A stretch of DNA of 64,000 nt, from assembly GCF_023822065.1 (NCBI RefSeq), contig NZ_CP084931.1, positions 248,001 through 312,000 of the forward strand, in the 5' to 3' direction. Source of the DNA: Sphingomonas morindae (GTDB lineage Bacteria; Pseudomonadota; Alphaproteobacteria; Sphingomonadales; Sphingomonadaceae). The translations under genes were made by a program, and so were the position numbers. Below the pieces are notes generated by a model. That model saw nothing but the letters and a program-made list of their open reading frames with translations, did no database searches and had not been told where the DNA came from. Shown in pieces: positions 16,843 through 26,628 of the stretch (within the stretch, counting starts at the first letter, position 1; every line of letters starts with the position of its first letter).

Positions 16843-18521
16843 GGCCGCACCATCTCGATCTCGAACCGTGCGCCGGCGGGGCCTGGAACATGGCGGAGCG
16901 CGCCGCCGAACTCGATCATGATGTCGTGCGCGATGACGAGCCCCAGCCCGAGCCCGTCCGGCCGGCTGGTGACGAAGGGTGTGAACAGCCGGCGCGCCAC
17001 ATCCTCGCCGATGCCAGGGCCGTTATCCTGAATTCCGAGTACCAGCCTGCGCTCCTCGACCGCGAGATCGAGGGTGATCGCCGGCTCGGCCTGTCCGCGC
17101 GTGGCCTCCAGCGCATTCTGCAGCACATTGACCAGCACCTGTTCGAGCCGGACCTTCCCGCCCCAAACGGCCAGCGTCGGATCGATCGCCGGCGCCACCA
17201 GTCGCACGCTTCGAAGCTGCTCCTTGAGGATGAGGCGCGCGCCGTCGACGATGTCGGCGAGCAGGACCGGGCGCTGATGATCCGTCCTGCGGCGGGCAAA
17301 GCCGCGCAATTCGCTGGTGACGGCGCCGATCCGGTCCGCGAGCCGCGCGATCGCCGCCAGATTGGCGCGCACGGTTTCGCCGTCGCCCTGATCGAGCAGC
17401 GTGGCGCTGGTTTGCGCATAGGTGCGGATCGCGGCCACGGGCTGCGCGGTCTCGTGCGCCACGCTGGCCGTGACCTGGCCGAGCGTGGCCAGCCGGTTGG
17501 CCTGACGCAAACCCTCGCGAAGCTCGGCGGCCCGCACCTCGCTTGCGGCGCGCTCGTCCATCTCGCGGGTGAGTTCGGCGGTGCGCGTCGCCACGGCCTC
17601 CTCGAGTTCGGCGGTGCGCCGGCGATTGAGCAGGGCGCGCTGGCGCGATCCCCAGCCGAGCGCCGCCAATGCGATCACCGCCAGACCCGCGCCGATCGAC
17701 GCGGCACGCGCGGCCGGCCGCTCGATCCCTTCGGCCGCGCGGCTCAGCGTCAGGGTCCAGCCCGGATAGGCGGTGGGCACCGTCTGCGAGACGCGCTCGC
17801 CGCCGATCCGCAGCGGGCGCACCATGCCGGCGGGCAGGCTGCTCTCGACATGCACGGCGGCGAGGTCCGCGCGCGACAGCGGCCGCGTCGCGGCGAAACG
17901 CCACGCCGGTCGGCTGGTGACGACGACGATGCCGCGCGCATCCTCGACGAAGGTATCGCCGCCGGCGCGCCGCCAGTCCTTCTCGACCCGATCGAATTCG
18001 AGCTTGATGACGATCACGCCGCCGCCATTGGTTCGGCGCGAGAGAAAGAGGCCCGGGCGGCGGCTGACCGTGCCCATGGCGTATTGCGCGCCGGACCCCG
18101 CGGCAAGCGCATCGCGAACATAGCGGCGAAACCCGTAGCGGGCGCCGACAAAGCTCGCGCGCGTGTTCCAGTTGCTGGCGGCGAGCGCGATGCCCTGTCG
18201 ATCCACGAGGTAGAGCACCGATGCGCCCGTCGTCCGCGCGAGCGCCTCGAGCTTGCGGTCGAGCGCGTCCGCAGCACCCCGCCGCCCGGCGAGGGTGTCG
18301 ACCACGTCGCGATCGTCGGCCAGCGCGAGCGGAACGAGCCGGTAGCGCGCGATCTCGCTGTCGAGCAGCGACGCGCGCAGCTGCGCATCGACGCGCGTCG
18401 AGGCGGCAAGCGCGGCCATGGCGCGATGCCTGGCGATCGCGCCCGCGAGCATGGCGACGGCCAGCGCGCAGACGAGCGTGCCCACCACCCAGAGCCAGTT
18501 CGATCGTGCGGGCCGCGCCAT
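16839..18521 (-). CDS. DctB-like C4-dicarboxylate sensor histidine kinase
   Basis: 560 residues: TM1 (10-29), a periplasmic double-PDC/dCache sensor (about 35-270) with the DctB-like SNWN...FVGARYGFRRYV segment, TM2 (274-292), a coiled-coil linker with a repeated TAELE/TAELT register, then the kinase core: H-box SVAHETAQPVAAIRTYA (His356), N-box VNVLQNALEA, G1 DNGPGIG and G2 GLGLGLVIA. The H-box has Thr-Ala where HEINQPLAAI is usual, a minor change. In this family the sensor reads succinate/malate/fumarate and controls dctA. I chose ATG 18521 because the alternative start at 18599 would place the operator-like palindrome inside the gene. Confidence 0.87.
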   Translation of the reverse strand: MARPARSNWLWVVGTLVCALAVAMLAGAIARHRAMAALAASTRVDAQLRASLLDSEIARYRLVPLALADDRDVVDTLAGRRGAADALDRKLEALARTTGASVLYLVDRQGIALAASNWNTRASFVGARYGFRRYVRDALAAGSGAQYAMGTVSRRPGLFLSRRTNGGGVIVIKLEFDRVEKDWRRAGGDTFVEDARGIVVVTSRPAWRFAATRPLSRADLAAVHVESSLPAGMVRPLRIGGERVSQTVPTAYPGWTLTLSRAAEGIERPAARAASIGAGLAVIALAALGWGSRQRALLNRRRTAELEEAVATRTAELTREMDERAASEVRAAELREGLRQANRLATLGQVTASVAHETAQPVAAIRTYAQTSATLLDQGDGETVRANLAAIARLADRIGAVTSELRGFARRRTDHQRPVLLADIVDGARLILKEQLRSVRLVAPAIDPTLAVWGGKVRLEQVLVNVLQNALEATRGQAEPAITLDLAVEERRLVLGIQDNGPGIGEDVARRLFTPFVTSRPDGLGLGLVIAHDIMIEFGGALRHVPGPAGARFEIEMVRP

Positions 18522-18548
18522 GGACCGCAAGCCTAGCGGGATCGCCGC

Positions 18549-18570
18549 CTTGTGCAAGGATTTGCACAAG
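18549..18570. promoter_or_regulatory. Perfect inverted repeat between dctB-like and dctA genes
   Basis: CTTGTGCAA, four bases (GGAT), then TTGCACAAG: nine perfectly paired positions. It lies in the divergent region between the kinase start (18521) and dctA (18745). It is probably the binding site of the DctD-like regulator, able to act on both directions. Confidence 0.7.
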
Positions 18571-18604
18571 GCCGCCGGAGCCTGTGCCGAATTCTGCATC
18601 ACGG

Positions 18605-18620
18605 TGGCCGGGCAGGGGCA
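18605..18620 (+). promoter_or_regulatory. Weak candidate sigma-54 promoter for dctA
   Basis: TGGCCGGG-CAG-GGGCA has GG-N10-GC spacing and partial -24/-12 matches. The start point would be near 18631, about 70 bp downstream of the palindrome centre. Against it, the local regulator lacks GAFTGA. A sigma-70-like CTGACA (18630-18635) with AATAAT (18650-18655) is also present but with a short 14-base spacer. Confidence 0.35.
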
Positions 18621-18744
18621 GCTAAGTCACTGACAGATATTGTTATTCAAATAATAGCACGGACGTCTTCGCCCGCAGGGGAAGAGGCGGATCATGGCGC
18701 ATCGACACAACCGCCCGGCAGTGGCGGAGAGGAGAGGTGATGCG

Positions 18745-20088
18745 ATGATCCGGAGAACCGACACGCAAGAAGGCGGGGGCGGTGCCGCTGCCAAGAGCTG
18801 GTACGCGCAACTCTATGTCCAGGTGCTGGTGGCGATCACGCTCGGCGTGCTGCTCGGCCATTTCGCGCCGGCCACGGGCGAGGCGCTGAAGCCGATCGGC
18901 GACGGCTTCATCAAGCTCGTCAAGATGATCATCGCGCCGGTGATCTTCCTCACCATCGTGACCGGCATCGCGGGCATGCGCGATCTCGCCGCGGTAGGCC
19001 GCGTGGCGGGCAAGGCCTTCGCCTATTTCCTGGTCTTCTCGACGGTGGCGCTGCTCCTCGGGCTGATCGTCGCCAACGTCGTCCGCCCGGGCGCCGGGCT
19101 CAACATCGATCCCGCCACGCTCGATACCGCCAAGATCGCCGACTATGCCGCGAAGGCGCACGAAACGACGCTCACCGGCTTCCTCATGGGTATCATCCCC
19201 GAAAGCTTCCTCACGGCGCTGACGGCGGGCAACATCCTCCAGACGCTGTTCGCCGCGATCCTGTTCGGCATCGGCCTGGCGCTGATCGGCCCGCGCGGGG
19301 ACCGTATCCTGCGCGGGCTCGATGACCTGTCGCTGGCGATGTTCAAGGTCGTCGCGATCCTGATGCGGGCGGCGCCGGTCGGCGCGTTCGGCGCGATGGC
19401 CTTCACCATCGGCAAATATGGCGTCGGCACGCTCGCCAATCTCGCCGCGCTCGTCGGAACCTTCTACCTGACCAGCCTCTTCTTCGTGCTTGTCGTGCTC
19501 GGCGCGGTGAGCTGGTCGGCTGGCTTCTCCATCCTCAAGCTCATCGGCTATCTCAAGGCCGAGCTGCTGCTCGTGCTCGGCACCTCCTCCTCGGAGAGCG
19601 CGCTGCCCTCACTGATGGAGAAGATGGAGCGGGCGGGTTGCCCCAAGTCGATCGTCGGCCTGGTCGTCCCCACCGGCTATTCGTTCAATCTGGACGGCAC
19701 CAACATCTACATGACGCTCGCCGCGCTGTTCATCGCGCAGGCGTGCAACGTCGACTTGACGATCGGCCAGCAATTGCTGCTCCTCGCCGTCGCGATGCTC
19801 TCGTCCAAGGGCGCGGCGGGCGTCACCGGCGCCGGCTTCATCACGCTGGCGGCGACGCTCTCGATCGTGCCGAGCGTGCCGGTGGCCGGCATGGCGCTCA
19901 TCCTGGGCGTGGACCGCTTCATGAGCGAGTGCCGCAGCCTCACCAACTTCATCGGCAATGCGGTCGCCACGGTGGTCGTGTCGCGCTGGGAGGGGCGGCT
20001 GGATCGCGCGCGGTTCGCCCAGGCGCTGGCCGGTCAGGCCGGTCCGCGCGGCGAGCCGCATCCCGCCGACGCCGTTCCGGCCGAATGA
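18745..20088 (+). CDS. dctA: C4-dicarboxylate:cation symporter DctA
   Basis: 447 residues of the DAACS family, an inner-membrane symporter for succinate, fumarate and malate. Hallmarks are [20 protein letters not shown] near the start, the re-entrant serine-rich [36 protein letters not shown] and the C-terminal [18 protein letters not shown]. About eight TM helices are visible. ATG 18745 has a strong purine-rich SD (GGAGAGGAGAGG); the open frame starts 51 bases earlier without an SD. Divergent from the DctB/DctD-like pair, with an operator-like palindrome between. The next gene, an outer-membrane porin, begins 50 bases after its stop. Confidence 0.93.
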   Translation: MIRRTDTQEGGGGAAAKSWYAQLYVQVLVAITLGVLLGHFAPATGEALKPIGDGFIKLVKMIIAPVIFLTIVTGIAGMRDLAAVGRVAGKAFAYFLVFSTVALLLGLIVANVVRPGAGLNIDPATLDTAKIADYAAKAHETTLTGFLMGIIPESFLTALTAGNILQTLFAAILFGIGLALIGPRGDRILRGLDDLSLAMFKVVAILMRAAPVGAFGAMAFTIGKYGVGTLANLAALVGTFYLTSLFFVLVVLGAVSWSAGFSILKLIGYLKAELLLVLGTSSSESALPSLMEKMERAGCPKSIVGLVVPTGYSFNLDGTNIYMTLAALFIAQACNVDLTIGQQLLLLAVAMLSSKGAAGVTGAGFITLAATLSIVPSVPVAGMALILGVDRFMSECRSLTNFIGNAVATVVVSRWEGRLDRARFAQALAGQAGPRGEPHPADAVPAE

Positions 20089-20137
20089 TCCCCTCGGGCG
20101 GGCGGCCGCGCCGCTTGCCCATGTCGAGGACTATCCC

Positions 20138-21637
20138 ATGCAGATCCTGCCGCGACGCCGCATCGGCGCCGCCTCCCTCGCGCTCGCGCTCCTGGGCTGC
20201 GCCGCTCCCGCTCTCTCCCAAGTCATCGGCCCGTCCGATCGCCCGCGCCAGACGCTCGCCGCGCCGCTTTCGGAAAGTTACCCCGCCGAGGCGATCGGCC
20301 ATGGCGTCACCACCGGCGGCTACAATCAGTCGCGCTGGGCGGAGGTCTGGCGGGCACCGCGCGAAGCGGCGCAGCGCAAGGATGTCCTGGACAGGCTCAA
20401 ATATCTCCCGCTCACGCCCGATGGACTCGTCTATCTCACTTTGTCGGGTGAACTGCGGCTGCGCATGAACGTGACCACCAACCCCGATCTGCGGGAGAGC
20501 GAGGCGCAGCGCCAGGATATCGCCCGCATCGTCGGTGGCGCCGATCTTCACATTGGCGAGCACCTCCGCGTCTATGGCGAGCTTGCCCATGGCGGCATCA
20601 GCGGCGCCAATATCGGCGTGCCCTCGGGCAATCTGCGCAACACGCTCGTCGTCCAGCAATCCTTCGCGGATCTGACGGGGCGCCTCGCCAATACCGATGT
20701 CGGCCTGCGCTATGGCCGCCAGACCTTCGCCGACGGACCCAATTTGCTCACCGTGCCGCGCGACAACAACACCATCTTCCTCACCTTCAACGGGATCAGA
20801 GGATGGGCGCGGACCAGATCCGTCCGGATCGATCTGTTTGACTTCACCGTCACGCGCAACACCCAGGGCGGCACGGGCGACGACCTAAACTCGGACGGCC
20901 GCCGCTTCACCGGCATCTCGACCGGGATCGTGCTGCCGACGCACCTGTTCGGCACGTCGAAGCTCTATCTCGATCCGTTCGTCTGGCGGCTGCGCAACCG
21001 GGCCGCGATCTGGGGCGGGCGGTCGGCGCGCGAGGAGCGCCAATTCTACGGCGTTCATGTCTGGGGCGATATCGGGCCCGTCAATCTCGACTGGACGGTC
21101 AACCACCAGGCGGGCCATTTCGATGGCCGCCCGATCTCCGCCTGGCAGGCCTTTGTCGCGCAGAGCTATCGCCTGGGCAAGGGCCGCGCCGCGCCGCGGA
21201 TCGGCGTCCACGCCGATTATGGCAGCGGCGGCGGTTCCTACGGCAAGGGACGGCTGAATGCCGCGCTCGCGCCGTTCGGCAACAATGTCTATTACAGCTA
21301 CCAGCTCTACGCGACGCCCACCAACCTGATCGCGGCCGCGCCCAATCTCAGCGTCCAGCTCCTGCCCAAGGTCCGCGCGGCGATCGAGTATCAGTTTTCG
21401 TGGCGGGACAGCGTGAAGGATGCGGTCTATCGCGCCAATGGATCGGCCTTTGCGGGCACGCAGAATGTCCGCGCGCGCAAGATCGGGGAGACCGCGCGCG
21501 CGCAGCTCGTCTGGACGATCACGCCGCGCCTGTCCTTCACCGGCCGCTACGAGCATCTCCAAGCCGGCGGCGCCCTGACCCAGGCCGGCTTCCGAAGTTC
21601 CGACTTTGTCGCGGGCTGGGCGAGCTTCCGCTTCTGA
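20138..21637 (+). CDS. Alginate-export-type outer-membrane porin
   Basis: 499 residues: signal peptide (ASLALALLGCAAPALS), then the family opening GYNQSRWAEVWRAPR and LKYLPLTPDGLVYLTLSGELRLR. A long antiparallel barrel with regular aromatic girdles follows, ending FVAGWASFRF. This is the AlgE-like Alginate_exp family, found in sphingomonads as outer-membrane channels for varied small molecules and not only alginate. GAGGA precedes the ATG. Fifty bases downstream of dctA and on the same strand, it most likely supplies outer-membrane passage for the dicarboxylates DctA imports (inference). Confidence 0.85.
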   Translation: MQILPRRRIGAASLALALLGCAAPALSQVIGPSDRPRQTLAAPLSESYPAEAIGHGVTTGGYNQSRWAEVWRAPREAAQRKDVLDRLKYLPLTPDGLVYLTLSGELRLRMNVTTNPDLRESEAQRQDIARIVGGADLHIGEHLRVYGELAHGGISGANIGVPSGNLRNTLVVQQSFADLTGRLANTDVGLRYGRQTFADGPNLLTVPRDNNTIFLTFNGIRGWARTRSVRIDLFDFTVTRNTQGGTGDDLNSDGRRFTGISTGIVLPTHLFGTSKLYLDPFVWRLRNRAAIWGGRSAREERQFYGVHVWGDIGPVNLDWTVNHQAGHFDGRPISAWQAFVAQSYRLGKGRAAPRIGVHADYGSGGGSYGKGRLNAALAPFGNNVYYSYQLYATPTNLIAAAPNLSVQLLPKVRAAIEYQFSWRDSVKDAVYRANGSAFAGTQNVRARKIGETARAQLVWTITPRLSFTGRYEHLQAGGALTQAGFRSSDFVAGWASFRF

Positions 21638-22954
21638 CGACACTGTGTGGCGGCGACAGCTGGGCGAGATGCTTGGACTCAAAACGAAGCTTAATGCCCT
21701 CCACGAGCTTGGCTTATGCCCGAGAACCACACTGGTTTCTCGTCGAGAACGCAATGCCTCGGGGTTCAAGTGGTGGGCCCTGAGTCGGTCAGGCTCGCCG
21801 GCGATGCATCGCTGCGCGCCCGGTTGCCAGTTCACGCGGCCGGTTGACGCTCGCGCCTGCTCCACCAGGGGGCTGGATGCGCTTCGATCCGGCAGAGCCG
21901 TCAAAACGGCGAATGGAACAATGTCCGCTTATGGGATCGTCCAAGCAGCGATAGGCCGCCTCAGTGGGTCCTTGCCCGACAGCTTACAACCAAATTGCTC
22001 TGTGCGTGTTGGTGGTGCTGAGCGGGGGCAGCGCGGTCCTCGGTAGCGCCTCCTCGATTGCCACCGGGAGCAATAATTACATGGCATTCTGCGCGATCGG
22101 CATTCTGGCGGGAATCTTCTCCGATCGCGTTGCCGCCCGGCTTTCGGCGCGGGCGAATGCCTTCTTCAGCGATGCCGCTAAGGTGTGAGAGGCAAGCGCT
22201 TTTAGGCCAAGTGGTGGCACGACCTATGTTAAGACGGCGCGGCCTTCGACGGCCATTACATCCGCGGATGGAGGCGTGGCCTCACAACTTGCAGGGAATC
22301 GGTCGGCACATTGGTCCTCATTTCTGACAGAGCGCCCGTCTCGCAATCGACGCCGTAGCCGTCGCTCGTACGCTGCGCCGGCTGTGGTTTCACCTGCTGC
22401 TCCAAGGCGTCCGCAACCGGAGGCGTGGCGAAGACCAGCGCCGAACATTTGTACGTTTGCAGCTTGTTGTGCCCGCTCGATCTTGTGTGGCTCTCCGCCA
22501 CCATCCCCAGCCCAAGCTGCCGGGGGCGCGATGAAGACAAACGCCTGCCAGTTGCTTTTCCAATCTTTGAGACAGGCTCTCCGAGTGTGGCTTACCAATC
22601 GTGCCGCCGATCCACATGGCACGCATCTTCTGCCAGGGCTGCAGGAAGCGTTAATCGTGATTGATACTCAAGTGAGAGCTTGCGGCGCCGATCGGATGAA
22701 GAAGCGCGTGCCGACATCAAGCAGCTCGTATTATTCTGTGGTTTGAATTCTAGAAACTTGTTCATTGGCTTGGCTTTTGTACATACGCCTTCGGAGAACT
22801 GGGGCGGCGGACACTGTCATGAACCTGGCTTACACGTATGACCATCTCTCCGGCGGCGGCACTAGGCAATCGTTCGCTCCTGGATGCGGACCGGTAAAGG
22901 ATCGAAGGATCGGTCGCACCTCCGGGTGTATTCGTACAGGAAGTCTGATGTCCG
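21638..22954. other. 1.3-kb region without a recognisable intact gene
   Basis: Lower GC than its surroundings and broken into short frames on both strands. None of the short open frames on the minus strand (22224-22622) or plus strand (22276-22746) resembles a family I know. Only the 21964-22188 frame looks protein-like. Probably decayed coding sequence from a past insertion or deletion. Confidence 0.5.
21964..22188 (+). pseudogene. Possible C-terminal remnant of a small membrane protein
   Basis: A 74-residue frame starting with GTG. Two hydrophobic stretches (IALCVLVVLSGGSAVLG and NYMAFCAIGILAGIFSD) are followed by an amphipathic tail, DRVAARLSARANAFFSDAA. The tail composition looks like genuine protein and not a shadow, but there is no SD and no N-terminal context. 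I do not recognise a family. It could be a real small gene or the end of a decayed one. Confidence 0.3.
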
Positions 22955-25861
22955 CTAGCATCTGACGGGGCCGCCTGCCCGGCAGGACGCATCGACCTCG
23001 TTGCGCTGCGCCCCTTCCGCTCCCAGCAGCAGCCGCATCGATCGGAAGTCGACCGTGTAGCGCCCCGCCAAGGCCAGGCCGGACTGGCCAAGATTGCCGA
23101 GCACCGGGTTCGTCCGGTCGCCGTCCAGCGCGATGGTCACGTCATGGTCGGTGATCGTCGCCGCGCCGGCCTTGATCGTGAGATCCGGCTCGACCAGCAC
23201 CTCGCCGGCCTGGCCGCCGCCCAGCCCCAGCGCGGTCTCGCGCTTGCGCGACCAGCGAGGGGCGCGGTCGGCGAAGCGGGCCGCATAGCGTGCGTAGAGC
23301 GTGGTCCTGTTCGCGCCGGTGTCGAGGCTCAGCAGACCGCCACGGCCCGCTATCTCGACCTCGGCGACAGGCGTCAGCCGGTTCATGTAGAGCCTCGCGC
23401 CCGATCGCAGCGGCGGCGCGGCGCGATCGATTTCGACGCTGCCGTCCGGATCGATGCTGAAGCGGCCGAGCTGCGCCAGCGCCGGATAGCCGAGGATCGC
23501 CGCGATCTGATAATCGGCGCGGGGAGAGCGGATGCGCAGGGCCGCGTCCGGTACGACCAGCGCCACCAGGTTGCGGAGCGTGATGCCGCCGAGCGGCAGC
23601 CGGTCTATAACGGCGATCCGCGTCGCCGTCGTTCGCCCGGTCGTCCCCACGACCTCGTAGCCGGCGTCCCGGACGGCGAGGTTCATGCGCCGCGCGGCGC
23701 TCTCGGACACGGCCGAGATATTGGCGCCGGTATCGATCAGCCATGGCAGCGTGACGGCGCGCACCGTCAGATCGACCGTCCGTGTGCCCAGTGGGTTGAG
23801 ATAGCTCCGCAGCCTGGCCATTGCGCGGCCGGTGACGCGCGGGCGGGGCACGCCGCGCAACGCCGCCGCCGTTCCGAGTTCGTCCCGAAGATCGGCGGCT
23901 TGGTCGGGCGCCGTGTCGCCCGCATGGGCGCGCAGCCAGCGCACGAGCAGATCATGGCGCCGCCGATAGTCGCCCTGGCGGAGGGCGGCATCGAGGAGCG
24001 CCTCGAAGGCCATGCGCGCATGGGAGGACCGTGTCTGCTCCAGCGTCGCCAGGCAGGGCGGAAGCGATCGCGCCGCCTGTTCGAGCCGGTTCTCCCGCAC
24101 CGCGATCACGCCCTCGGCCGCGCATCGTTCGGCGCCGGGAGGCATGGCGTGCGCGAGCGCGCGCGCCCGGCTCATGTCCCAGTCGGCCAGGGCGGCGAAG
24201 ACGGGCGGGGCGCTTGGCGGGAGCGCGGATGCGGTCCGATCGGCGGCGATGCCCGGATCGGGCCGGGCGACCGCCTGCATCGCGCGCGTCATCTCCTTCC
24301 ACAAGGCGTCGCGGTCGCCGTCTTTCGCGTAGAGCATCGACAGGCTGTGCGTCGCGCCCGGCACGAAGCGGATGTCCGCCCGCGCGCCGAGCGTCCGCAG
24401 AAGCGCATCGAGCCGGTGCACGGGACCATCCAGACCATAGGAGTCGGCGGTGCCCACCACGACATGGATCTTGCCATCGAGCTGCCTCGCCGAGCGCGGC
24501 CAGGCGGCTTCGATCCGGTGCGCGATATCGAAATGCTCCCGCCAATAGGCCGCCACCCTCGGATCGACGGCGCCGGTCCGGCGGTCGAAGAGCAGGGCGG
24601 GCTCGCCGTCGCGGCCGCGCGGCGAGAAGACCGCTTCGAGCGAGCGGAGTTGCCCGCCCCTGGTGCCGAGGACGGCCTCGCGCCGCGCGGCGTCCCTGAT
24701 GGTCGTGATCACGCGATCGTGATCGCGCTCCAGTACGCGCGGCGCGCCATCCGGCGCCCGGTACATATTGGCCCCCGGCGCATAGAGATCCACGCCGAGA
24801 AGATCGTGAAAGTCGACGGGATCGGGCGCCGACGCCCAGGCGCCGCCGAAAAGCGCCGGATAGCGGACCATGGCCCAGAGCGCGAACCAGCCGCCCGAGC
24901 TGTGCCCGGTGAGGAAGCGACCGCTCGGCCGCGCATCCATGCGGTAACGCCGTTCCAGGCTCGGCAGGACATCGCGGATCAGCGCCTCGCCCCAGGGCCC
25001 GTTGTTGGCACTGTCGGCAAATTCGGTCGTCCCGTTGGGTGTCGAATAATCGAGCGCCACCCAGATCACAGGCGGGATCGCGCCCGTTTCCATCAGATGC
25101 CATTGGCGGGAGAGCTGCTGGCCGTCGAGCTTGTGCGTCGCCCCGAACCCGCCGGCGGTGAACACGGTCGGATAGGTGATCCGCGCACCGGGGTCGTAGC
25201 CGGGCGGCGTCAGCACCCATGCCTTGATGAGGCGGCGGCCGCCGTGGAAGCGTGTGAGCGTCGGCGACGGGATGCGCTCGTCATGAAGATGCGGACGCGA
25301 TGCGGCGATCTGCGCGGCCGCGGCGCGTGGAAGGCCGGTGGTGTCGAACTGGCCGGCGGGGGGCGGAAGGCGGCGCTCCAGGGCGATCTCAGGAGGCGAG
25401 GTGACCGGGAAGGCGAGGGTGACGACCTTGGAGACCAGGTCGCCCGCGCCGCGACCGGCGTAAGTATAGTCGCCATCGCGATCGAGCACCGCCTGAACCC
25501 GGTAGGAACCGGGCGGAAGCGCGGCGAAGCGCATGGGGTAGGCGTTCGCATCGGTGTCAATGATCGCGCGCCGGGCGGCGCCGAAGCCGGCTATGTCGCG
25601 CGCCGCCACGGCCACGGCGCCGGCTTGGTCATCGAGATCGATCTCGTCGGCCCCGGCGTTCGCGGGCGTCGCCCGTTCGGCGAACACCAGCAAGCGCCCG
25701 TGCACATTGGTCGGAAAGCGCTTGGGGAGGGTCACGGTGAGCGCCAGAGGCGCGGCGCGGCCCCGATCCGCGGTCGTCCCGTCGCCCGCCGCCGCCGCGG
25801 GCTGCGTGGAAGAGACGGCGAGAAGCGCGGCAAGCGCCGTCCGGAAATAGCCATAAGTCAC
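22955..25861 (-). CDS. Secreted esterase fused to a two-lobe aspartyl protease
   Basis: 968 residues. Signal peptide (1-25). An immunoglobulin-like or accessory region (about 35-170) precedes an EstD/S-formylglutathione-hydrolase-like alpha/beta hydrolase (about 200-535). Its nucleophile Ser321 sits in GHSSGG, with a likely Asp in GTADSYGLD and His505 in PGATHSL. A helical linker (about 555-680) leads to two retropepsin-like halves, each with a catalytic triplet: LIDTGANISAVSE (Asp710) and LSLDTGANRTTLY (Asp847). Two DTG lobes in one chain could form a complete pepsin-like active site without dimerising. GTG start with GGAGACGAGAG upstream. No partner gene is obvious; its two activities suggest hydrolysis of an external peptide or ester, substrate unknown. 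Confidence 0.8.
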   Translation of the reverse strand: MTYGYFRTALAALLAVSSTQPAAAAGDGTTADRGRAAPLALTVTLPKRFPTNVHGRLLVFAERATPANAGADEIDLDDQAGAVAVAARDIAGFGAARRAIIDTDANAYPMRFAALPPGSYRVQAVLDRDGDYTYAGRGAGDLVSKVVTLAFPVTSPPEIALERRLPPPAGQFDTTGLPRAAAAQIAASRPHLHDERIPSPTLTRFHGGRRLIKAWVLTPPGYDPGARITYPTVFTAGGFGATHKLDGQQLSRQWHLMETGAIPPVIWVALDYSTPNGTTEFADSANNGPWGEALIRDVLPSLERRYRMDARPSGRFLTGHSSGGWFALWAMVRYPALFGGAWASAPDPVDFHDLLGVDLYAPGANMYRAPDGAPRVLERDHDRVITTIRDAARREAVLGTRGGQLRSLEAVFSPRGRDGEPALLFDRRTGAVDPRVAAYWREHFDIAHRIEAAWPRSARQLDGKIHVVVGTADSYGLDGPVHRLDALLRTLGARADIRFVPGATHSLSMLYAKDGDRDALWKEMTRAMQAVARPDPGIAADRTASALPPSAPPVFAALADWDMSRARALAHAMPPGAERCAAEGVIAVRENRLEQAARSLPPCLATLEQTRSSHARMAFEALLDAALRQGDYRRRHDLLVRWLRAHAGDTAPDQAADLRDELGTAAALRGVPRPRVTGRAMARLRSYLNPLGTRTVDLTVRAVTLPWLIDTGANISAVSESAARRMNLAVRDAGYEVVGTTGRTTATRIAVIDRLPLGGITLRNLVALVVPDAALRIRSPRADYQIAAILGYPALAQLGRFSIDPDGSVEIDRAAPPLRSGARLYMNRLTPVAEVEIAGRGGLLSLDTGANRTTLYARYAARFADRAPRWSRKRETALGLGGGQAGEVLVEPDLTIKAGAATITDHDVTIALDGDRTNPVLGNLGQSGLALAGRYTVDFRSMRLLLGAEGAQRNEVDASCRAGGPVRC

Positions 25862-25916
25862 GAGGCTCTCGTCTCCGGGTGAGAGGATGCGCGGAGGCGC
25901 GCGGTCGGCGACGTGC

Positions 25917-26513
25917 TCACCGGCTTTTCTTGGTCGCCTTGCGGGCGTCGCTCACCGTCAGCGAGAGGGCGGACACCAGGAAATAGAAGGCGCCGAAGGC
26001 GGCATAGGGCGCCACGTCGGCGATGCCGACCGCCTTCGTGCCGATCGCCATCTTGATCATGAAGCTGGCGGCGAGCGCGGATTGGGCGCCGCTGAGGATC
26101 ATCGCCCATTGCGCGCCGGCGGTCTTCCACCGCTTGGCCGCGGCGGCGAGTTGCAGGACGCCCGAAAACCACGCCCACACGCCGAAGACGAACAGCACCG
26201 CGTGGGGGCCGCGGCCCAGCGCGACCGATACGGCGAAGCTGGTGACGAGGCTGACCGCGACGTTGAGCGCCTGCGCCCGGTTCCGCGCGAGGCCGCCGCT
26301 GCGGAGCGCATCGACATAATTGGCGAGCGCATCCCAGGCCGGGTAGCCGATCAGCATCACCGCGGCGAGCGGCGGCACATGCCGCGCAACGGCGAAGGCG
26401 AGCAGCACCCACAGCGCCGAGACGAGGAAGCGCGTGAAATAATAGCGCTTGAGCCAGTGGGACGCGGCGCCGGCGCGGGTCACGGGCGGTTGGCGTGTCA
26501 AACTCATGGTCAT
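25917..26513 (-). CDS. DUF308-like integral membrane protein
   Basis: 198 residues with about five or six TM helices (for example FLVSALWVLLAFAVARHV, SLVTSFAVSVALG, AVLFVFGVWAWFSGVLQLA, AAFGAFYFLVSALSLTV). Recognisable phrases are YPAWDALANYVDALRSGGL and GAQWAMILSGAQSALA, as seen in DUF308/HdeD-like membrane proteins of unknown role. The ATG has GGAG six bases upstream. It lies between the esterase/protease gene and nrsF on the same strand, but gaps of 55 and 115 bases leave it unclear whether it is co-transcribed. Confidence 0.6.
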   Translation of the reverse strand: MTMSLTRQPPVTRAGAASHWLKRYYFTRFLVSALWVLLAFAVARHVPPLAAVMLIGYPAWDALANYVDALRSGGLARNRAQALNVAVSLVTSFAVSVALGRGPHAVLFVFGVWAWFSGVLQLAAAAKRWKTAGAQWAMILSGAQSALAASFMIKMAIGTKAVGIADVAPYAAFGAFYFLVSALSLTVSDARKATKKSR

Positions 26514-26628
26514 GGCGAACTCCAGATCGAGGCGGAAAGGGCGCGCGCCGTCCGATCCCGAGGCACAGGCTTCGAGAGACGAGCGCGCGGGGAAATGGCG
26601 GGCCGCGCGGGCGCGGCGCGGCGGGAGT

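Noticed and set aside
18652-18672. TAGCACGG as a -24 element for dctA
   Set aside because: No GC at the right distance for a -12 element; 18605-18620 fits better, though still weakly.
23144-25882. A 912-codon open frame on the plus strand opposite the esterase/protease gene
   Set aside because: Its translation has no domain, is dominated by Arg/Ala/Gly and mirrors codon bias of the opposite gene; typical antisense openness of high-GC DNA.
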